From Candidatus Blautia excrementipullorum (GTDB lineage Bacteria > Bacillota > Clostridia > Lachnospirales > Lachnospiraceae), in assembly GCA_019118645.1 (NCBI GenBank), contig DWYN01000058.1:18392-82391 (forward strand): 64,000 nt of DNA, in the 5' to 3' direction. Every line of letters begins with the position of its first letter. The first letter of the stretch is position 1. A program made the position numbers and the translations under genes. Of the stretch, positions 18,378-28,115 are shown piece by piece. The notes beneath the pieces were generated by a model. That model saw only the letters and a program-made list of their open reading frames with translations. It ran no database searches and had not been told where the DNA came from.

Positions 18378-19691
18378 ATGATAGGTTCCATTATATTAAT
18401 TATTGTTTTTACATTTTTAAACGCAATTTTTGCAAGCGCGGAAATCGCCGTTATCTCCATGAGCGAGACAAAGCTGAAATGCCTGGTAGACGAGGGCAAC
18501 AAGCGGGCGAAAAAGCTTTCCGCCCTGACAGAACAGCCGGCGCGGTTCCTGGCTACCATTCAGGTTGCCATCACCTTATCCGGATTTTTGAACAGTGCAT
18601 TTGCCTCTGACAACTTTGCCGGAATTATTGTGGACGCCCTGCTCTCCGCAGGAGTGCCTGTGCCGGAAAAAACTCTGAATTCCATTGCCATGGTCATCAT
18701 CACTGTGATTCTTTCTTATATCAGTATCGTCTTCGGCGAACTGGTTCCCAAAAGAATCGCCATGAAAAATTCCGAGTCTCTTTCTCTCGGTCTGGCTCCC
18801 ACCCTGTACGGAGTCGCAAAAGTGTTCTCTCCGCTTGTATCTCTGCTGACAGTTTCTACAAACCTGATTCTGAAGCTGCTCGGAATCAACCCGGCGGAAA
18901 ACGATGACCAGGTAACAAAAGAAGAAATTCAGATGATGCTGATGGAAGGCAACGCCCAGGGCGTGATTGATACCCAGGAAAACGAGTTTATTCAGAATAT
19001 TTTTGAATTCCATGATATTACCACTGAGCAGGTCTGCACACACCGCACCGATGTGATTGTCCTGGATACCGAGGATTCTATGGAAGAGTGGAAAGAAACC
19101 ATTTACCAGAACCGTCACAGCTATTATCCCGTATGTCAGGAAACAAAGGATAATATCATCGGTATTCTGGATACCAAAGATTATTTCCGTCTGGAAGACT
19201 ACTCCCGCGAAAATGTTCTTGCCAAAGCGGTAAAACCGGCTCACTTCATTCCGGAAAGCATGAAGGCAGCCAAGCTTTTCGATCATATGAAGCAGACAAG
19301 AAACTACTTTGCCGTTCTGCTCAATGAATACGGAGAAATGTCCGGCATTGCCACACTTCACGATCTCCTGGAAGAGCTTGTGGGGGATATTTATGAGGAG
19401 AACGAAGAAAATCCTGAAAAGATCCAGAAGCTCTCTCCTACTTCCTGGCTTGTCCGCGGCGATGTGGAAATGGATGACGTTGCCGAGGCCCTGCACCTTA
19501 CGCTTCCGGAGGGCGACTACGATACCTTTAACGGTTTCATTTACAGTATTATAGACAGTATTCCTGAAGACGGAAGCCAGTTCACCTGTGAAAGCAGCGG
19601 CATGATCATCCATGTAAAATCCGTTGCAAAGCACAAAATTGTGGAGGCTATTGTAGAAGTGCCGGAATCTCCTCAAAAAGAAGAGGACTGA
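18378..19691 (+). CDS. Hemolysin/CNNM/CorC family transporter (DUF21 + CBS + CorC_HlyC)
   Basis: MIGSIILIIVFTFLNAIFASAEIAVISMSETKLKCLVDEGNKRAKKL; VFGELVPKRIA; CorC domain DTFNGFIYSIIDSIPEDG. Confidence 0.94.
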   Translation: MIGSIILIIVFTFLNAIFASAEIAVISMSETKLKCLVDEGNKRAKKLSALTEQPARFLATIQVAITLSGFLNSAFASDNFAGIIVDALLSAGVPVPEKTLNSIAMVIITVILSYISIVFGELVPKRIAMKNSESLSLGLAPTLYGVAKVFSPLVSLLTVSTNLILKLLGINPAENDDQVTKEEIQMMLMEGNAQGVIDTQENEFIQNIFEFHDITTEQVCTHRTDVIVLDTEDSMEEWKETIYQNRHSYYPVCQETKDNIIGILDTKDYFRLEDYSRENVLAKAVKPAHFIPESMKAAKLFDHMKQTRNYFAVLLNEYGEMSGIATLHDLLEELVGDIYEENEENPEKIQKLSPTSWLVRGDVEMDDVAEALHLTLPEGDYDTFNGFIYSIIDSIPEDGSQFTCESSGMIIHVKSVAKHKIVEAIVEVPESPQKEED

Positions 19692-19698
19692 ACAGTCA

Positions 19699-19744
19699 AA
19701 AAAAAGAATTCGGAAGGAACTTTTCCTTCCGGATTCTTTTTTTA
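19699..19744. terminator. Bidirectional terminator between convergent genes
   Basis: AAAAAAAAGAATTCGGAAGGAACTTTTCCTTCCGGATTCTTTTTTT. Confidence 0.8.
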
Positions 19745-19754
19745 TAACTAATAA

Positions 19755-20873
19755 CTAAAACGAAGTAAATCCCAGTTCTCCGATGGACAGACCAACTCTT
19801 GATCTGATCAGATCATGGCATCCTTCAAGGGTAAGATTCAGGCACTCGCCTCCTAAATCAGAAACCTCATACGGTGCAGTCTTTCCGCCCATGTAAAACG
19901 CCAGATTATCATCTTCTCTGTAATTCGGCACATAAAGACGTGTATAGGAATTCACCTGCAGCCCCTGTACCGTCACAATATTTTTTACCGTTGCATCTTT
20001 GGATTTCACTGCGTTTACCAGAATGTCTGTGACAATCTGAATTCCTTCTGATCTTTCCGCCAGAACAGAACGCAGATTTATCTGATCTGTTTTTTTGAAA
20101 TAACGGACAATAAATTTGAGGTCTCCGCCCTGGTACATACTCAGCAGATATTTATTGCCGGCGCCGTCTGTCCGACCATACCTGCTGATATAATTTTTCA
20201 GCGTGGAATAATCCCGCGCCAGCTTAGAGGAAGCGGAAGACTTATTTTTCACAGTAACTTTGCAAGTGAATTTTTTGCTTCCAAGGCTTGCGGTAATTGT
20301 CGCCGTTCCCGGCCTCTTTGCAAGAATGCGTCCGTTTCTGTACACCCACACAATCCCGCTGTTGCTTGATTTCCATGTCGGCCGAATCTTTGTGCCATTT
20401 ATCTTAAGATCATAATAATCTCCCACATAAAGATTTTTTCGATATACATTTATCTTCAGATAGTTCAGTCCTGCTATCGTTGTAACGCCTCTTACCTGAT
20501 AACTGCTCCAGATAACTTTTCCGCCGCTTCTTCTATACGCTCTCACCGTATATGTATACTTATTTCCGGAAACGACTTTCGTATCCGAATAAGAAACATT
20601 TCTATATCCGGAAATGTTCTTCTGCGCCTGCCATTTTCCGCCGTTTGTCCTTCTGTACACGCGGTATCCCGTCGCTCCTCTTACCGGTTTCCATCTCAGC
20701 ACGGTCTTCGTTTTTCCATAAGGACGTACTGAAACAAGTGAGGGAGCCGTCAAGCCAGAGGCGGCCTGAACTTCAGACACAGCAGGAAGTCCCGGACTCA
20801 TCGCAGGAACTGCAAATAGCATCATGAACGCCAGCACAAGAGCACACAAAAGTTTTTTCTTTTTCATACCCAT
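19755..20873 (-). CDS. Secreted protein with FN3-like and Big_2 (Ig-like) domains
   Basis: Signal peptide MKKKKLLCALVLAFMMLFAVPAMS; VLRWKPVRGATGYRVYRRTNGGKW...YTYTVRAY (FN3); WKSSNSGIVWVYRNGRILAKRPGTATITA (Big_2). Confidence 0.85.
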   Translation of the reverse strand: MGMKKKKLLCALVLAFMMLFAVPAMSPGLPAVSEVQAASGLTAPSLVSVRPYGKTKTVLRWKPVRGATGYRVYRRTNGGKWQAQKNISGYRNVSYSDTKVVSGNKYTYTVRAYRRSGGKVIWSSYQVRGVTTIAGLNYLKINVYRKNLYVGDYYDLKINGTKIRPTWKSSNSGIVWVYRNGRILAKRPGTATITASLGSKKFTCKVTVKNKSSASSKLARDYSTLKNYISRYGRTDGAGNKYLLSMYQGGDLKFIVRYFKKTDQINLRSVLAERSEGIQIVTDILVNAVKSKDATVKNIVTVQGLQVNSYTRLYVPNYREDDNLAFYMGGKTAPYEVSDLGGECLNLTLEGCHDLIRSRVGLSIGELGFTSF

Positions 20874-21113
20874 GTTCCTCCAAAAATATTTGATTTATAA
20901 GACAACTTTACTACATATCTTCTGAATTTTCAACCGTATTATGTTTATTCACAAAATATTTTTGCAGATTTTTGATCTATATTTTTCATCAGTAAATACT
21001 CGCATATTTTTCTCGTTATAGTTGAAAAAATCTGTTATACTGAAATCAGATTTTACCGGCGTCTATACACGGCGCGGCAGGTGCTGCAAAAAATTTTATC
21101 GGGAGGATTCTTT

Positions 21114-21995
21114 ATGAAACACATACTGGAAAACGAAATGCTCCGCATAGAAATTAACGATCACGGCGCGGAGCTGTCTGAAATTTATGATAAGGAGAAA
21201 GACCGCCAGGTGCTCTGGGGCGCAGATCCGGTTCACTGGAAGCGCCATGCCCCTGTCCTCTTTCCCAATGTAGGAAGATATTATAAGGACCGCTGCCTGA
21301 TCAGCGGAAAAACTTATTCCTGCGGTCAGCACGGTTTTGCCAGAGACATGGAATTTCTATGTACAGATAAATCCGAAAATTCCGTCACCCATCTTCTTAA
21401 TTCTTCTGCGGCCACAAAGGAAAAGTATCCTTTTGACTTTAAACTTTTTATTACCCATCAGCTTTCCGGAAGAGACATCACAGTTTCCTGGAAGGTAGTC
21501 AATGCAGGTTCGGAAACTATGTATTTCACCATTGGCGGCCATCCGGCTTTTCGTGTGCCTGTGCTTCCCGGCACCAGCCGCGACCAGTATTTTCTTACCT
21601 TCAGCGGCCAGAAAGAGCTTACCTACTGTCTGCTGGATCTCTCCACCGGCACAGCTCTCCCGGATCAGACACGCATCCTGAATCTGGAAAATGGAGTCTG
21701 CCGTATTGCTCCCCATATGTTTGACAAGGATGCTCTGGTTTTTGACAACGGGCAGATTACCAAGGCCGGAATCGCGCTGCCTGACGGCACTCCCTATGTG
21801 GAGCTCACCTGCGAAGGTTTCCCGAACTTCGGCATCTGGTCTTCCTCCATGGACGCTCCTTTTGTCTGCCTGGAGCCCTGGATGGGCCGCTGCGATAATT
21901 CCGGCTTTGAAGGTGAACTCAGCGCCAAGCCGGGAATCAACCGCCTGGATGCCGGAGATGTATTTGAAAAGTCTTATAGTATTTCTATAAAGTAG
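21114..21995 (+). CDS. Aldose 1-epimerase family protein
   Basis: MKHILENEMLRIEINDHGAELSEIYDKEKDRQVLWGADP...PVLFPNVGR, GGHPAFRVP, EPWMGRCD; RBS GGGAGG. Confidence 0.9.
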   Translation: MKHILENEMLRIEINDHGAELSEIYDKEKDRQVLWGADPVHWKRHAPVLFPNVGRYYKDRCLISGKTYSCGQHGFARDMEFLCTDKSENSVTHLLNSSAATKEKYPFDFKLFITHQLSGRDITVSWKVVNAGSETMYFTIGGHPAFRVPVLPGTSRDQYFLTFSGQKELTYCLLDLSTGTALPDQTRILNLENGVCRIAPHMFDKDALVFDNGQITKAGIALPDGTPYVELTCEGFPNFGIWSSSMDAPFVCLEPWMGRCDNSGFEGELSAKPGINRLDAGDVFEKSYSISIK

Positions 21996-22019
21996 AACTC
22001 AGGGCGTCACATATATCCC

Positions 22020-22931
22020 TCACATTCCGCTGAGCCACTCCGTAGCTCCCATCGCAGAAACCGCTTTGGCACCCCATCGGTTTCCCTGTTTTGCACAGTC
22101 CCTGACGCTCTTTCCCTCTGAAAGAGCGTACAGGAAACCTGCGGTAAAGCTGTCACCCGCACCTGTGGTATCCAGACATACCACATCTTTCTCTGCGGGA
22201 ATCCAGGTCTTCTCCTGGCAGCAGTCCAGATAGCAGCCTCTGCTTCCGCACTTGATCACCACATGACTGACTCCGGCGCCCCGAAGTTCCGCCGCTGCCT
22301 CCTCCACAGTATCCTTTCCGGTAAGCAGCATAGCCTCCTCGTCATTCGGAATCAGATAGTCCACATATTCCAGGGCCAAAGAGAGATCCTTCACTGTCTC
22401 TCCGTTCTTCCGCTTTGTCATATCAGCACATACTAATTTTCCCTGCTCCTTTGCCTTTTTAAAGATTGTCCGCAGTTCTGCCGGGCCTATTTCAGGGAAC
22501 ACAAAAATACTGGCAAAGCAGATAATTCCTGTGCTTTCCGGGAAAGGCATATGAATATCTTTTATAGAAAGCTTCCTCAGACTGCCTGAAGGATTGGTCA
22601 GAAAATGTCTGGAACCGTCCCTGCTTACCAGAACTACATTAATTCCTGTAGGAATTTCTGATCTTATGCAGTCAGCGCCAAGAAGAATGCCTGCCTCCCG
22701 GCAGTGGTCTGTGACATATTTTCCGGCTTTGTCAGATCCGATCACTGTTTCCAGCCGGACTGTTTTTCCCATCTTAGAAAGAACCGTTGCCTCATTCAGC
22801 CCGTCTCCTCCCACGGACAGACGAATTTCTTCTGCCGGAGAGGAGCCGTTCTGAAATACCTCCGCATCTGCCGGACGGACAAGCACATCCAGAATCGCCG
22901 CCCCAATAATCACAATTTCCGGATTTTTCAT
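22020..22931 (-). CDS. PfkB family carbohydrate kinase
   Basis: SVGGDGLNEATVLSKMGKTVRLETVIGSD, DTTGAGDSFTAGFLYAL. Confidence 0.93.
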   Translation of the reverse strand: MKNPEIVIIGAAILDVLVRPADAEVFQNGSSPAEEIRLSVGGDGLNEATVLSKMGKTVRLETVIGSDKAGKYVTDHCREAGILLGADCIRSEIPTGINVVLVSRDGSRHFLTNPSGSLRKLSIKDIHMPFPESTGIICFASIFVFPEIGPAELRTIFKKAKEQGKLVCADMTKRKNGETVKDLSLALEYVDYLIPNDEEAMLLTGKDTVEEAAAELRGAGVSHVVIKCGSRGCYLDCCQEKTWIPAEKDVVCLDTTGAGDSFTAGFLYALSEGKSVRDCAKQGNRWGAKAVSAMGATEWLSGM

Positions 22932-22984
22932 TTCTTCTTTCCTCCTGACCTTTTTTTCCTGATTCAGCCTTTTTTATGCTTTTC

Positions 22985-23965
22985 CTAATTGCGGGGCATA
23001 TTTCTAAATTCGTGTACAGACGGAAACCCGTATCTGCTCTCCGCACTGGTCACCGCGCGGATAATCGCCTCACTCATCACCTCAGCGGCAAGTGTTCCCA
23101 CAAGATCCTGATCTGCTTTTATATTTCCCAGCGAAACCGCGTAAATACTGTCGCCGTCTGCGGTAGTATGCACCGGCCTTATGGAACGGGCATACCCGTC
23201 ATGAGCCATTCCCGCTATTTTACAAAGAGAAGGCTTTGAAAATTCTCCATTTGTGAGAATAATTCCGATGGTGGTATTCCCGGTAAATTTATTTTCCACC
23301 ACTTCTGTATTTGCATACATCAGTTCTTCTGTCTGACGGAACGATTTTCTGTCCTCTGACAGGAGACCCGCAATCTTTTCTCCTGTTTTCCAGTCATAAA
23401 TATCTCCCAGGGCATTTACCGCCACAATGGCGCCTACCTGCAGTTCTCCTATCTGAAGAGCATAGCTGCCGATTCCGGATTTCATGCAGAAATCCATTCC
23501 AGCAAATTTCCCCACAGTAGCGCCGCAGCCTGCTCCGTAATTTCCGTCCCGGTAATTTCCTTTCTCAGAATTTACACAGGCCTGATATCCCATCTCCTTG
23601 TCCGGCCTGACAGAGGAGTTTCCCACAGTAAGGTCAAACAAATCCGCCTGGCACACCAGAGGCACTTTTGTCACACCTACATCGAATCCAATGCCCCTCT
23701 GTTCCAGATACTCCATAACTCCGTCTGCAGCGCCCAGGCCGAAGGCGCTCCCTCCTGCCAGCACCACTGCATGGATCTCCGCTGCCGCGGTCAGAGGATC
23801 CATCAGTTCCGATTCTCTGGACGCCGGTCCCCCGCCTCTTACGTCAAGTCCCGCAGCCATTCCTTTCTCCGATATCAGAACCGTACATCCTGTTCCCGCC
23901 TCCGTGTTTTCTGCCTGTCCGATTCTAATTCCGCCGATTTCCGTTATCTGAATTTCCTGTTTCAT
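22985..23965 (-). CDS. P1 family peptidase (DmpA-like)
   Basis: GTGCTVLISEKGMAAGLDVRGGGPASRESELMDP, AVVLAGGSAFGLGAADGVMEYLE, GAGCGATVGK, TTIGIILTNGEFSK. Confidence 0.93.
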   Translation of the reverse strand: MKQEIQITEIGGIRIGQAENTEAGTGCTVLISEKGMAAGLDVRGGGPASRESELMDPLTAAAEIHAVVLAGGSAFGLGAADGVMEYLEQRGIGFDVGVTKVPLVCQADLFDLTVGNSSVRPDKEMGYQACVNSEKGNYRDGNYGAGCGATVGKFAGMDFCMKSGIGSYALQIGELQVGAIVAVNALGDIYDWKTGEKIAGLLSEDRKSFRQTEELMYANTEVVENKFTGNTTIGIILTNGEFSKPSLCKIAGMAHDGYARSIRPVHTTADGDSIYAVSLGNIKADQDLVGTLAAEVMSEAIIRAVTSAESRYGFPSVHEFRNMPRN

Positions 23966-23979
23966 TTCTTTCCTCCCCG

Positions 23980-24417
23980 CTAATCCTGTGCCATATCATA
24001 AAGCGCCTGAATTTCCTCTGGAAGATGATCGGGAAGCATTTCTTTTATCCGTTCCTCGCTTCCATTCTCTATGGCCTGCTCATAATACCATTTTTTATAT
24101 TGTATCATAGCAAGAACCTTTTCCATTTTGCGCATTTCTTCCTTTACCGCTTCTTCCTGCCTGACAAACAGCTCCAGCCTCTGCGGATATGTGCTGCTTC
24201 CCTGGGCGCACCATTTCATAAATACCTTTATTTCTTTAATTTCCAGTCCCGATTTTTTCAGACATTCAATTACACGCAGGGCCTCTATCTCCCGCTCGCT
24301 GAATCTCCTTACTCCGCCGCTTCTCTGAAGATTCGGGAACAGACCTTCCTTATCGTAATACCGCAGCGTAGATATGGGAATCTGAAACATTTCCGCAATC
24401 TGTCCAATTGTATACAT
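23980..24417 (-). CDS. MerR family transcriptional regulator
   Basis: MYTIGQIAEMFQIPISTLRYYDKEGLFPNLQRSGGVRRFSEREIEALRVIECLKKSG. Confidence 0.95.
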   Translation of the reverse strand: MYTIGQIAEMFQIPISTLRYYDKEGLFPNLQRSGGVRRFSEREIEALRVIECLKKSGLEIKEIKVFMKWCAQGSSTYPQRLELFVRQEEAVKEEMRKMEKVLAMIQYKKWYYEQAIENGSEERIKEMLPDHLPEEIQALYDMAQD

Positions 24418-24513
24418 TCCTGACCACTCCTTTTGCCTTACAGACAATGTATGGGAAACATAGAATTCTATTTTTCCTGCCAAATTTTTCAGATAAAAAT
24501 CGTAAAATTTATC

Positions 24514-24544
24514 TTGACCTAAAGTCAGATTTAGGTACTATAAT
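24514..24544 (+). promoter_or_regulatory. MerR-type promoter with 19-nt spacer and internal dyad
   Basis: TTGACC (24514-24519) N19 TATAAT (24539-24544); dyad ACCTAAA-GTCAGA-TTTAGGT (24517-24536). Confidence 0.85.
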
Positions 24545-24629
24545 GACCTTACCACGAAGCAGAGACAATGTCAACACACATTTCTGGTTTATACACAAAA
24601 TACAGTTCCGGCCAGTTCATCTGCGTAGA

Positions 24630-24672
24630 AAAATACCCCCGGCGGAAGCCCTCCTGCCGGGGGTATTTCTTA
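24630..24672. terminator. Strong intrinsic terminator (best oriented for deoD on minus; also ends rightward transcript)
   Basis: AAAAATACCCCCGGCGGAAGCCCTCCTGCCGGGGGTATTTCTT. Confidence 0.85.
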
Positions 24673-24715
24673 ATGTTTTCAGATAGCCGCAAAATCAAAC
24701 CACGGCTCCTGCCTC

Positions 24716-25420
24716 TTAAATTCCAAGGGCAATCTCCATCATCTTATTGAAGGAGGTCTGGCGGGCCTCTGCAGAAATCGCTTCCTCGCGGTACATATGA
24801 TCAGAAATCGTAAGAATTCCAAGCGCCTGCTTTCCTGCTCTGGCTGCGTTCATATAAAGAGCCGCGCACTCCATCTCCGCGCAGAGAACGCCCATCTTTC
24901 TCCATGCGTCCTGCTTTGTGGGATCATCACTGTAGAACACGTCGGAAGATACCACATTTCCTACGCGGACAGGCGTCCCCTGTTCTTTTGCCACTTCCAC
25001 AGCTCTTTCAAGAAGACTGTAGCTTGCTGTGGGAGCAAAAGTTCCCGGCAGGCAGTAATTGCTTGCATAATTTGAATCTGTGCAGGCTCCGATGGCAATA
25101 ACGATATCCATTACATTAATGTCATCCTGAAGAGCCCCGGCGGAACCGATGCGGATAATCTTATCTACATCGTAAAAATTAAACAGCTCATAGCTGTAGA
25201 TGCCCATGGAAGGCATTCCCATTCCGCTTCCCATAACGGAAACTTCCTGGCCTTTGTAGGTACCGGTAAATCCGAACATATTGCGGACGGTATTAAAGCA
25301 TACCGGATTTTCCAGGTAGGTCTCCGCAATATATTTCGCGCGGAGCGGATCTCCCGGAAGAAGCACTTTCTTTGCGATATCTCCTTTTTTCGCGGTGTTG
25401 TGTGGTGTTGGAATACTCAT
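24716..25420 (-). CDS. deoD: Purine-nucleoside phosphorylase DeoD
   Basis: MSIPTPHNTAKKGDIAKKVLLPGDPLRAKYIAETYLENP, GMGMPSMGIYSYEL, EMECAALYMNA. Confidence 0.96.
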   Translation of the reverse strand: MSIPTPHNTAKKGDIAKKVLLPGDPLRAKYIAETYLENPVCFNTVRNMFGFTGTYKGQEVSVMGSGMGMPSMGIYSYELFNFYDVDKIIRIGSAGALQDDINVMDIVIAIGACTDSNYASNYCLPGTFAPTASYSLLERAVEVAKEQGTPVRVGNVVSSDVFYSDDPTKQDAWRKMGVLCAEMECAALYMNAARAGKQALGILTISDHMYREEAISAEARQTSFNKMMEIALGI

Positions 25421-25463
25421 AATGTTTACCTCCGTTTCTTTATTTTTCCTCTGTGTATTAAAC

Positions 25464-26639
25464 TTACTGTTTCAGAACCTCCGGCAGGAAGCTTGTTCCC
25501 TCCGTTCCCTCTGTGTCGAAGATGTCCAGCACAGTAGCGGCGATATCCGCAAAGGTTGGCCGCGTTCCGAGATCAACTCCAGCTTTGACAGGCTCTCCGT
25601 ACATCAGCATGGGCACATATTCTCTGGAATGATCTGTGCTGCAGGTAAATCCGGGATCGCATCCGTGATCCGCAGTAATGATCAGGATATCATCCTTTCT
25701 CATTTTTTTCATAAATTCTCCCAGCTGGCGGTCAAATTCCGTTGCCGCGTTGGCGTAGCCGTCCACATTATTTCTGTGTCCGTAGACCATATCGAAATCC
25801 ACCAGATTTACAAAACAGAGCCCTGTAAAGTCCTGATCCATAATCTGAATCGTCTTGTTCATTCCATCTGTATTGTTTTCGATAGGAGTTGTCTGCTTTA
25901 CATTTTTTCCGGCAAAGATATCATAAATTTTTCCTACGCCGATGGTGTCGAACCCCTTTTCTGCCAGCACGTCCAGCATTGTTGTCTTGGGCGGCTCCAG
26001 AGAAAAATCGTGGCGGTGGGGCGTTCTCTGATAATCCGGATATTTCCCCACAAACGGCCGGGCGATCACCCGTCCTACTGCATGTTTTCCGGTAAGAATT
26101 TCTCTTGCCTGGCGGCAGTACCGATACAGATCCTCCAGAGGAACCACTTCTTCGTGGGCCGCAATCTGGAATACGCTGTCTGCAGAAGTATAGACGATCA
26201 GATCCCCTGTTTTCTCATGCTCCTGGCCGTAGTCCTTAATTACTTCTGTACCGGAATAAGGCTTGTTGCAGAGTATGCCTCTTCCGGTGGCCTTCCTGAA
26301 GGGTTCCAGCACTTCCTCCGGAAATCCCTCCGGATAGGTGGGCATGGGATTGGGGGAAATCACTCCCGCGATCTCCCAGTGTCCGATGGTTGTATCCTTC
26401 CCCATGGAAGCTTCTCTGAGTCTTGCGAAGGAGCCTGCAGGGTTCTCCACCCCTTCCGCGCAGTCCACTCCTTCAATATTAAAAAGTCCGATCTTCTTCA
26501 TATTTGGAGTATCATACTTTTCTGATTTTACGATTGACGCCAGTGTGTTGGCGCCCACATCTCCAAACTTGTCCGCATCCGGCTCATAACCGATTCCGTA
26601 GCTGTCAAGAACTATGATAAATACTCTTTTTGCTTTCAA
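25464..26639 (-). CDS. deoB: Phosphopentomutase
   Basis: KRVFIIVLDSYGIGYEPDADKFGDVGANTL, GKDTTIGHWEIAGV, ADHGCDPGFTCSTDHSREYVPML. Confidence 0.96.
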   Translation of the reverse strand: MKAKRVFIIVLDSYGIGYEPDADKFGDVGANTLASIVKSEKYDTPNMKKIGLFNIEGVDCAEGVENPAGSFARLREASMGKDTTIGHWEIAGVISPNPMPTYPEGFPEEVLEPFRKATGRGILCNKPYSGTEVIKDYGQEHEKTGDLIVYTSADSVFQIAAHEEVVPLEDLYRYCRQAREILTGKHAVGRVIARPFVGKYPDYQRTPHRHDFSLEPPKTTMLDVLAEKGFDTIGVGKIYDIFAGKNVKQTTPIENNTDGMNKTIQIMDQDFTGLCFVNLVDFDMVYGHRNNVDGYANAATEFDRQLGEFMKKMRKDDILIITADHGCDPGFTCSTDHSREYVPMLMYGEPVKAGVDLGTRPTFADIAATVLDIFDTEGTEGTSFLPEVLKQ

Positions 26640-26670
26640 AATTTTTCCTCCATTTTTCTTTTTCCCGGCC

Positions 26671-27975
26671 TCAATAGGTGACTTCAGCCTTTCCTTTTCC
26701 TCTTGCCAGAAGCGCTTTCTGCAGGCGAATCGCCTCTTTCATAAGCCCGGCAGCATCCATCTTCAGCCTTCCGTCATACTTCAGGAATTCTCCGGCTACC
26801 ATGGTATATTTTACATTCTGGCTGCCGCTGCTGTAAAGGATTGCGGAAACAGGATTATAAAAGGGGAAGGTGTCCAGTTGATGAAGATCCCAGATTACCA
26901 GGTCCGCCGGCGCTCCCTCTTTCATTTTCCCGCTTCCGAAGGGAAAGGCCTGGTGGCTGTTCATCAGATGCCGCCATATTTCCGATGCTGTATAAGCCGC
27001 GGAATTCCGGTCCTGATATTTTCCCAGAAGGGCGAACAGACGCGCCTGTTCCACCGGATTCAGCGTATTGGAGCTGGCGGCTCCGTCTGTTCCGAAGCCA
27101 TAATTCAGCTGCTTGTAATAGTCAAAAAATCCCCCTTTTCCGGAAGCAAGCTTCATATAGGTCTTCGGGCAAAAAGCAAACCAGGTATCCTCCCGAAGGT
27201 ATTTCAGATCATCCTCCTCAATCCACAGTCCGTGTCCGATCAGGACTTTGCAGTCAAATCCTCCCGCCTCATAGAGAATGCCAAAGGGAGTCAGGCCGGT
27301 CTCGGCTCTCGCCTTTTCCACCTGCACATCCTCCTCCGACACATGGAGATGAATAGGCAGATCCAGTTCTTTTGCTGCGTCCACAATCTGTCCCAGGGTT
27401 GGAGCCGGACAGGTATAATTTGCATGAGGCCCCATGTGAAAGGAAATTTTGTCTGAATCATTTCTGTGATTCACAATAAACTCCTTCACCTGTTCCAGAC
27501 GCTCCGGAAACTCCGGAGTGGCGCCGAACAATGTGGGCGCCAGGTCGCCCCGGATTCCAGTCTCTTTGACTGCCTTCAGCACTTGTTCCTCGCCGAAGTA
27601 ATGATCTGCAAATACAGTAACGCCATTGTTCAGCATTTCCGCAATTCCAAGCAGAGTCCCCACATAGACATCATCGTCTGTCATTTTGCTCTCATAGGGC
27701 CAGATCATCTCGTTAAACCAGGCGTCCGCCGTTACATCCTCTGCAATTCCCTTAAAAATATTCATTGCTGTGTGGGTATGCAGGTTCGCAAGTCCCGGGC
27801 TTACATAAAATCTGCTGCAGTCCAGGATTTCCTGTGCTTCAATGGAGGCGTCATCTTCGTTTTGATGGACAATTTTTAATATTTTTCCATCCCGCACATA
27901 TAAATTCTGATTCTGTATGCACTCCGCTTTTTCATTCAGAAGGGATGCATTTTTTAACAAAATTGTTTTTCCCAT
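26671..27975 (-). CDS. Amidohydrolase (MTA/SAH deaminase / ATZ-TRZ type)
   Basis: VSPGLANLHTHTAMNIFKGIAEDVTADAWFNEMIWPYE, HLHVSEE, GTDGAASSNTLN. Confidence 0.9.
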   Translation of the reverse strand: MGKTILLKNASLLNEKAECIQNQNLYVRDGKILKIVHQNEDDASIEAQEILDCSRFYVSPGLANLHTHTAMNIFKGIAEDVTADAWFNEMIWPYESKMTDDDVYVGTLLGIAEMLNNGVTVFADHYFGEEQVLKAVKETGIRGDLAPTLFGATPEFPERLEQVKEFIVNHRNDSDKISFHMGPHANYTCPAPTLGQIVDAAKELDLPIHLHVSEEDVQVEKARAETGLTPFGILYEAGGFDCKVLIGHGLWIEEDDLKYLREDTWFAFCPKTYMKLASGKGGFFDYYKQLNYGFGTDGAASSNTLNPVEQARLFALLGKYQDRNSAAYTASEIWRHLMNSHQAFPFGSGKMKEGAPADLVIWDLHQLDTFPFYNPVSAILYSSGSQNVKYTMVAGEFLKYDGRLKMDAAGLMKEAIRLQKALLARGKGKAEVTY

Positions 27976-28115
27976 AAATTCTCCTTTCCGTATTGCCAGT
28001 AAAATAAAACTGTGGTAGCATAAGCTCCGTAGTCTTTTTGCATTTCACAGAGGCATCCGCCTCATCTCATACAGCAGGAGTTTAACGGCGCCTGCAAATA
28101 ACCAAAGGAGCTGTC

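Noticed and set aside
18576-19676. 366-aa minus-strand ORF opposite the CorC-family gene
   Set aside because: Antisense shadow of a well-supported plus-strand CDS.
24568-24750. 60-aa ORF downstream of the MerR-type promoter
   Set aside because: Runs straight through the terminator hairpin into the antisense of deoD, no convincing RBS or signature; treated as non-coding.
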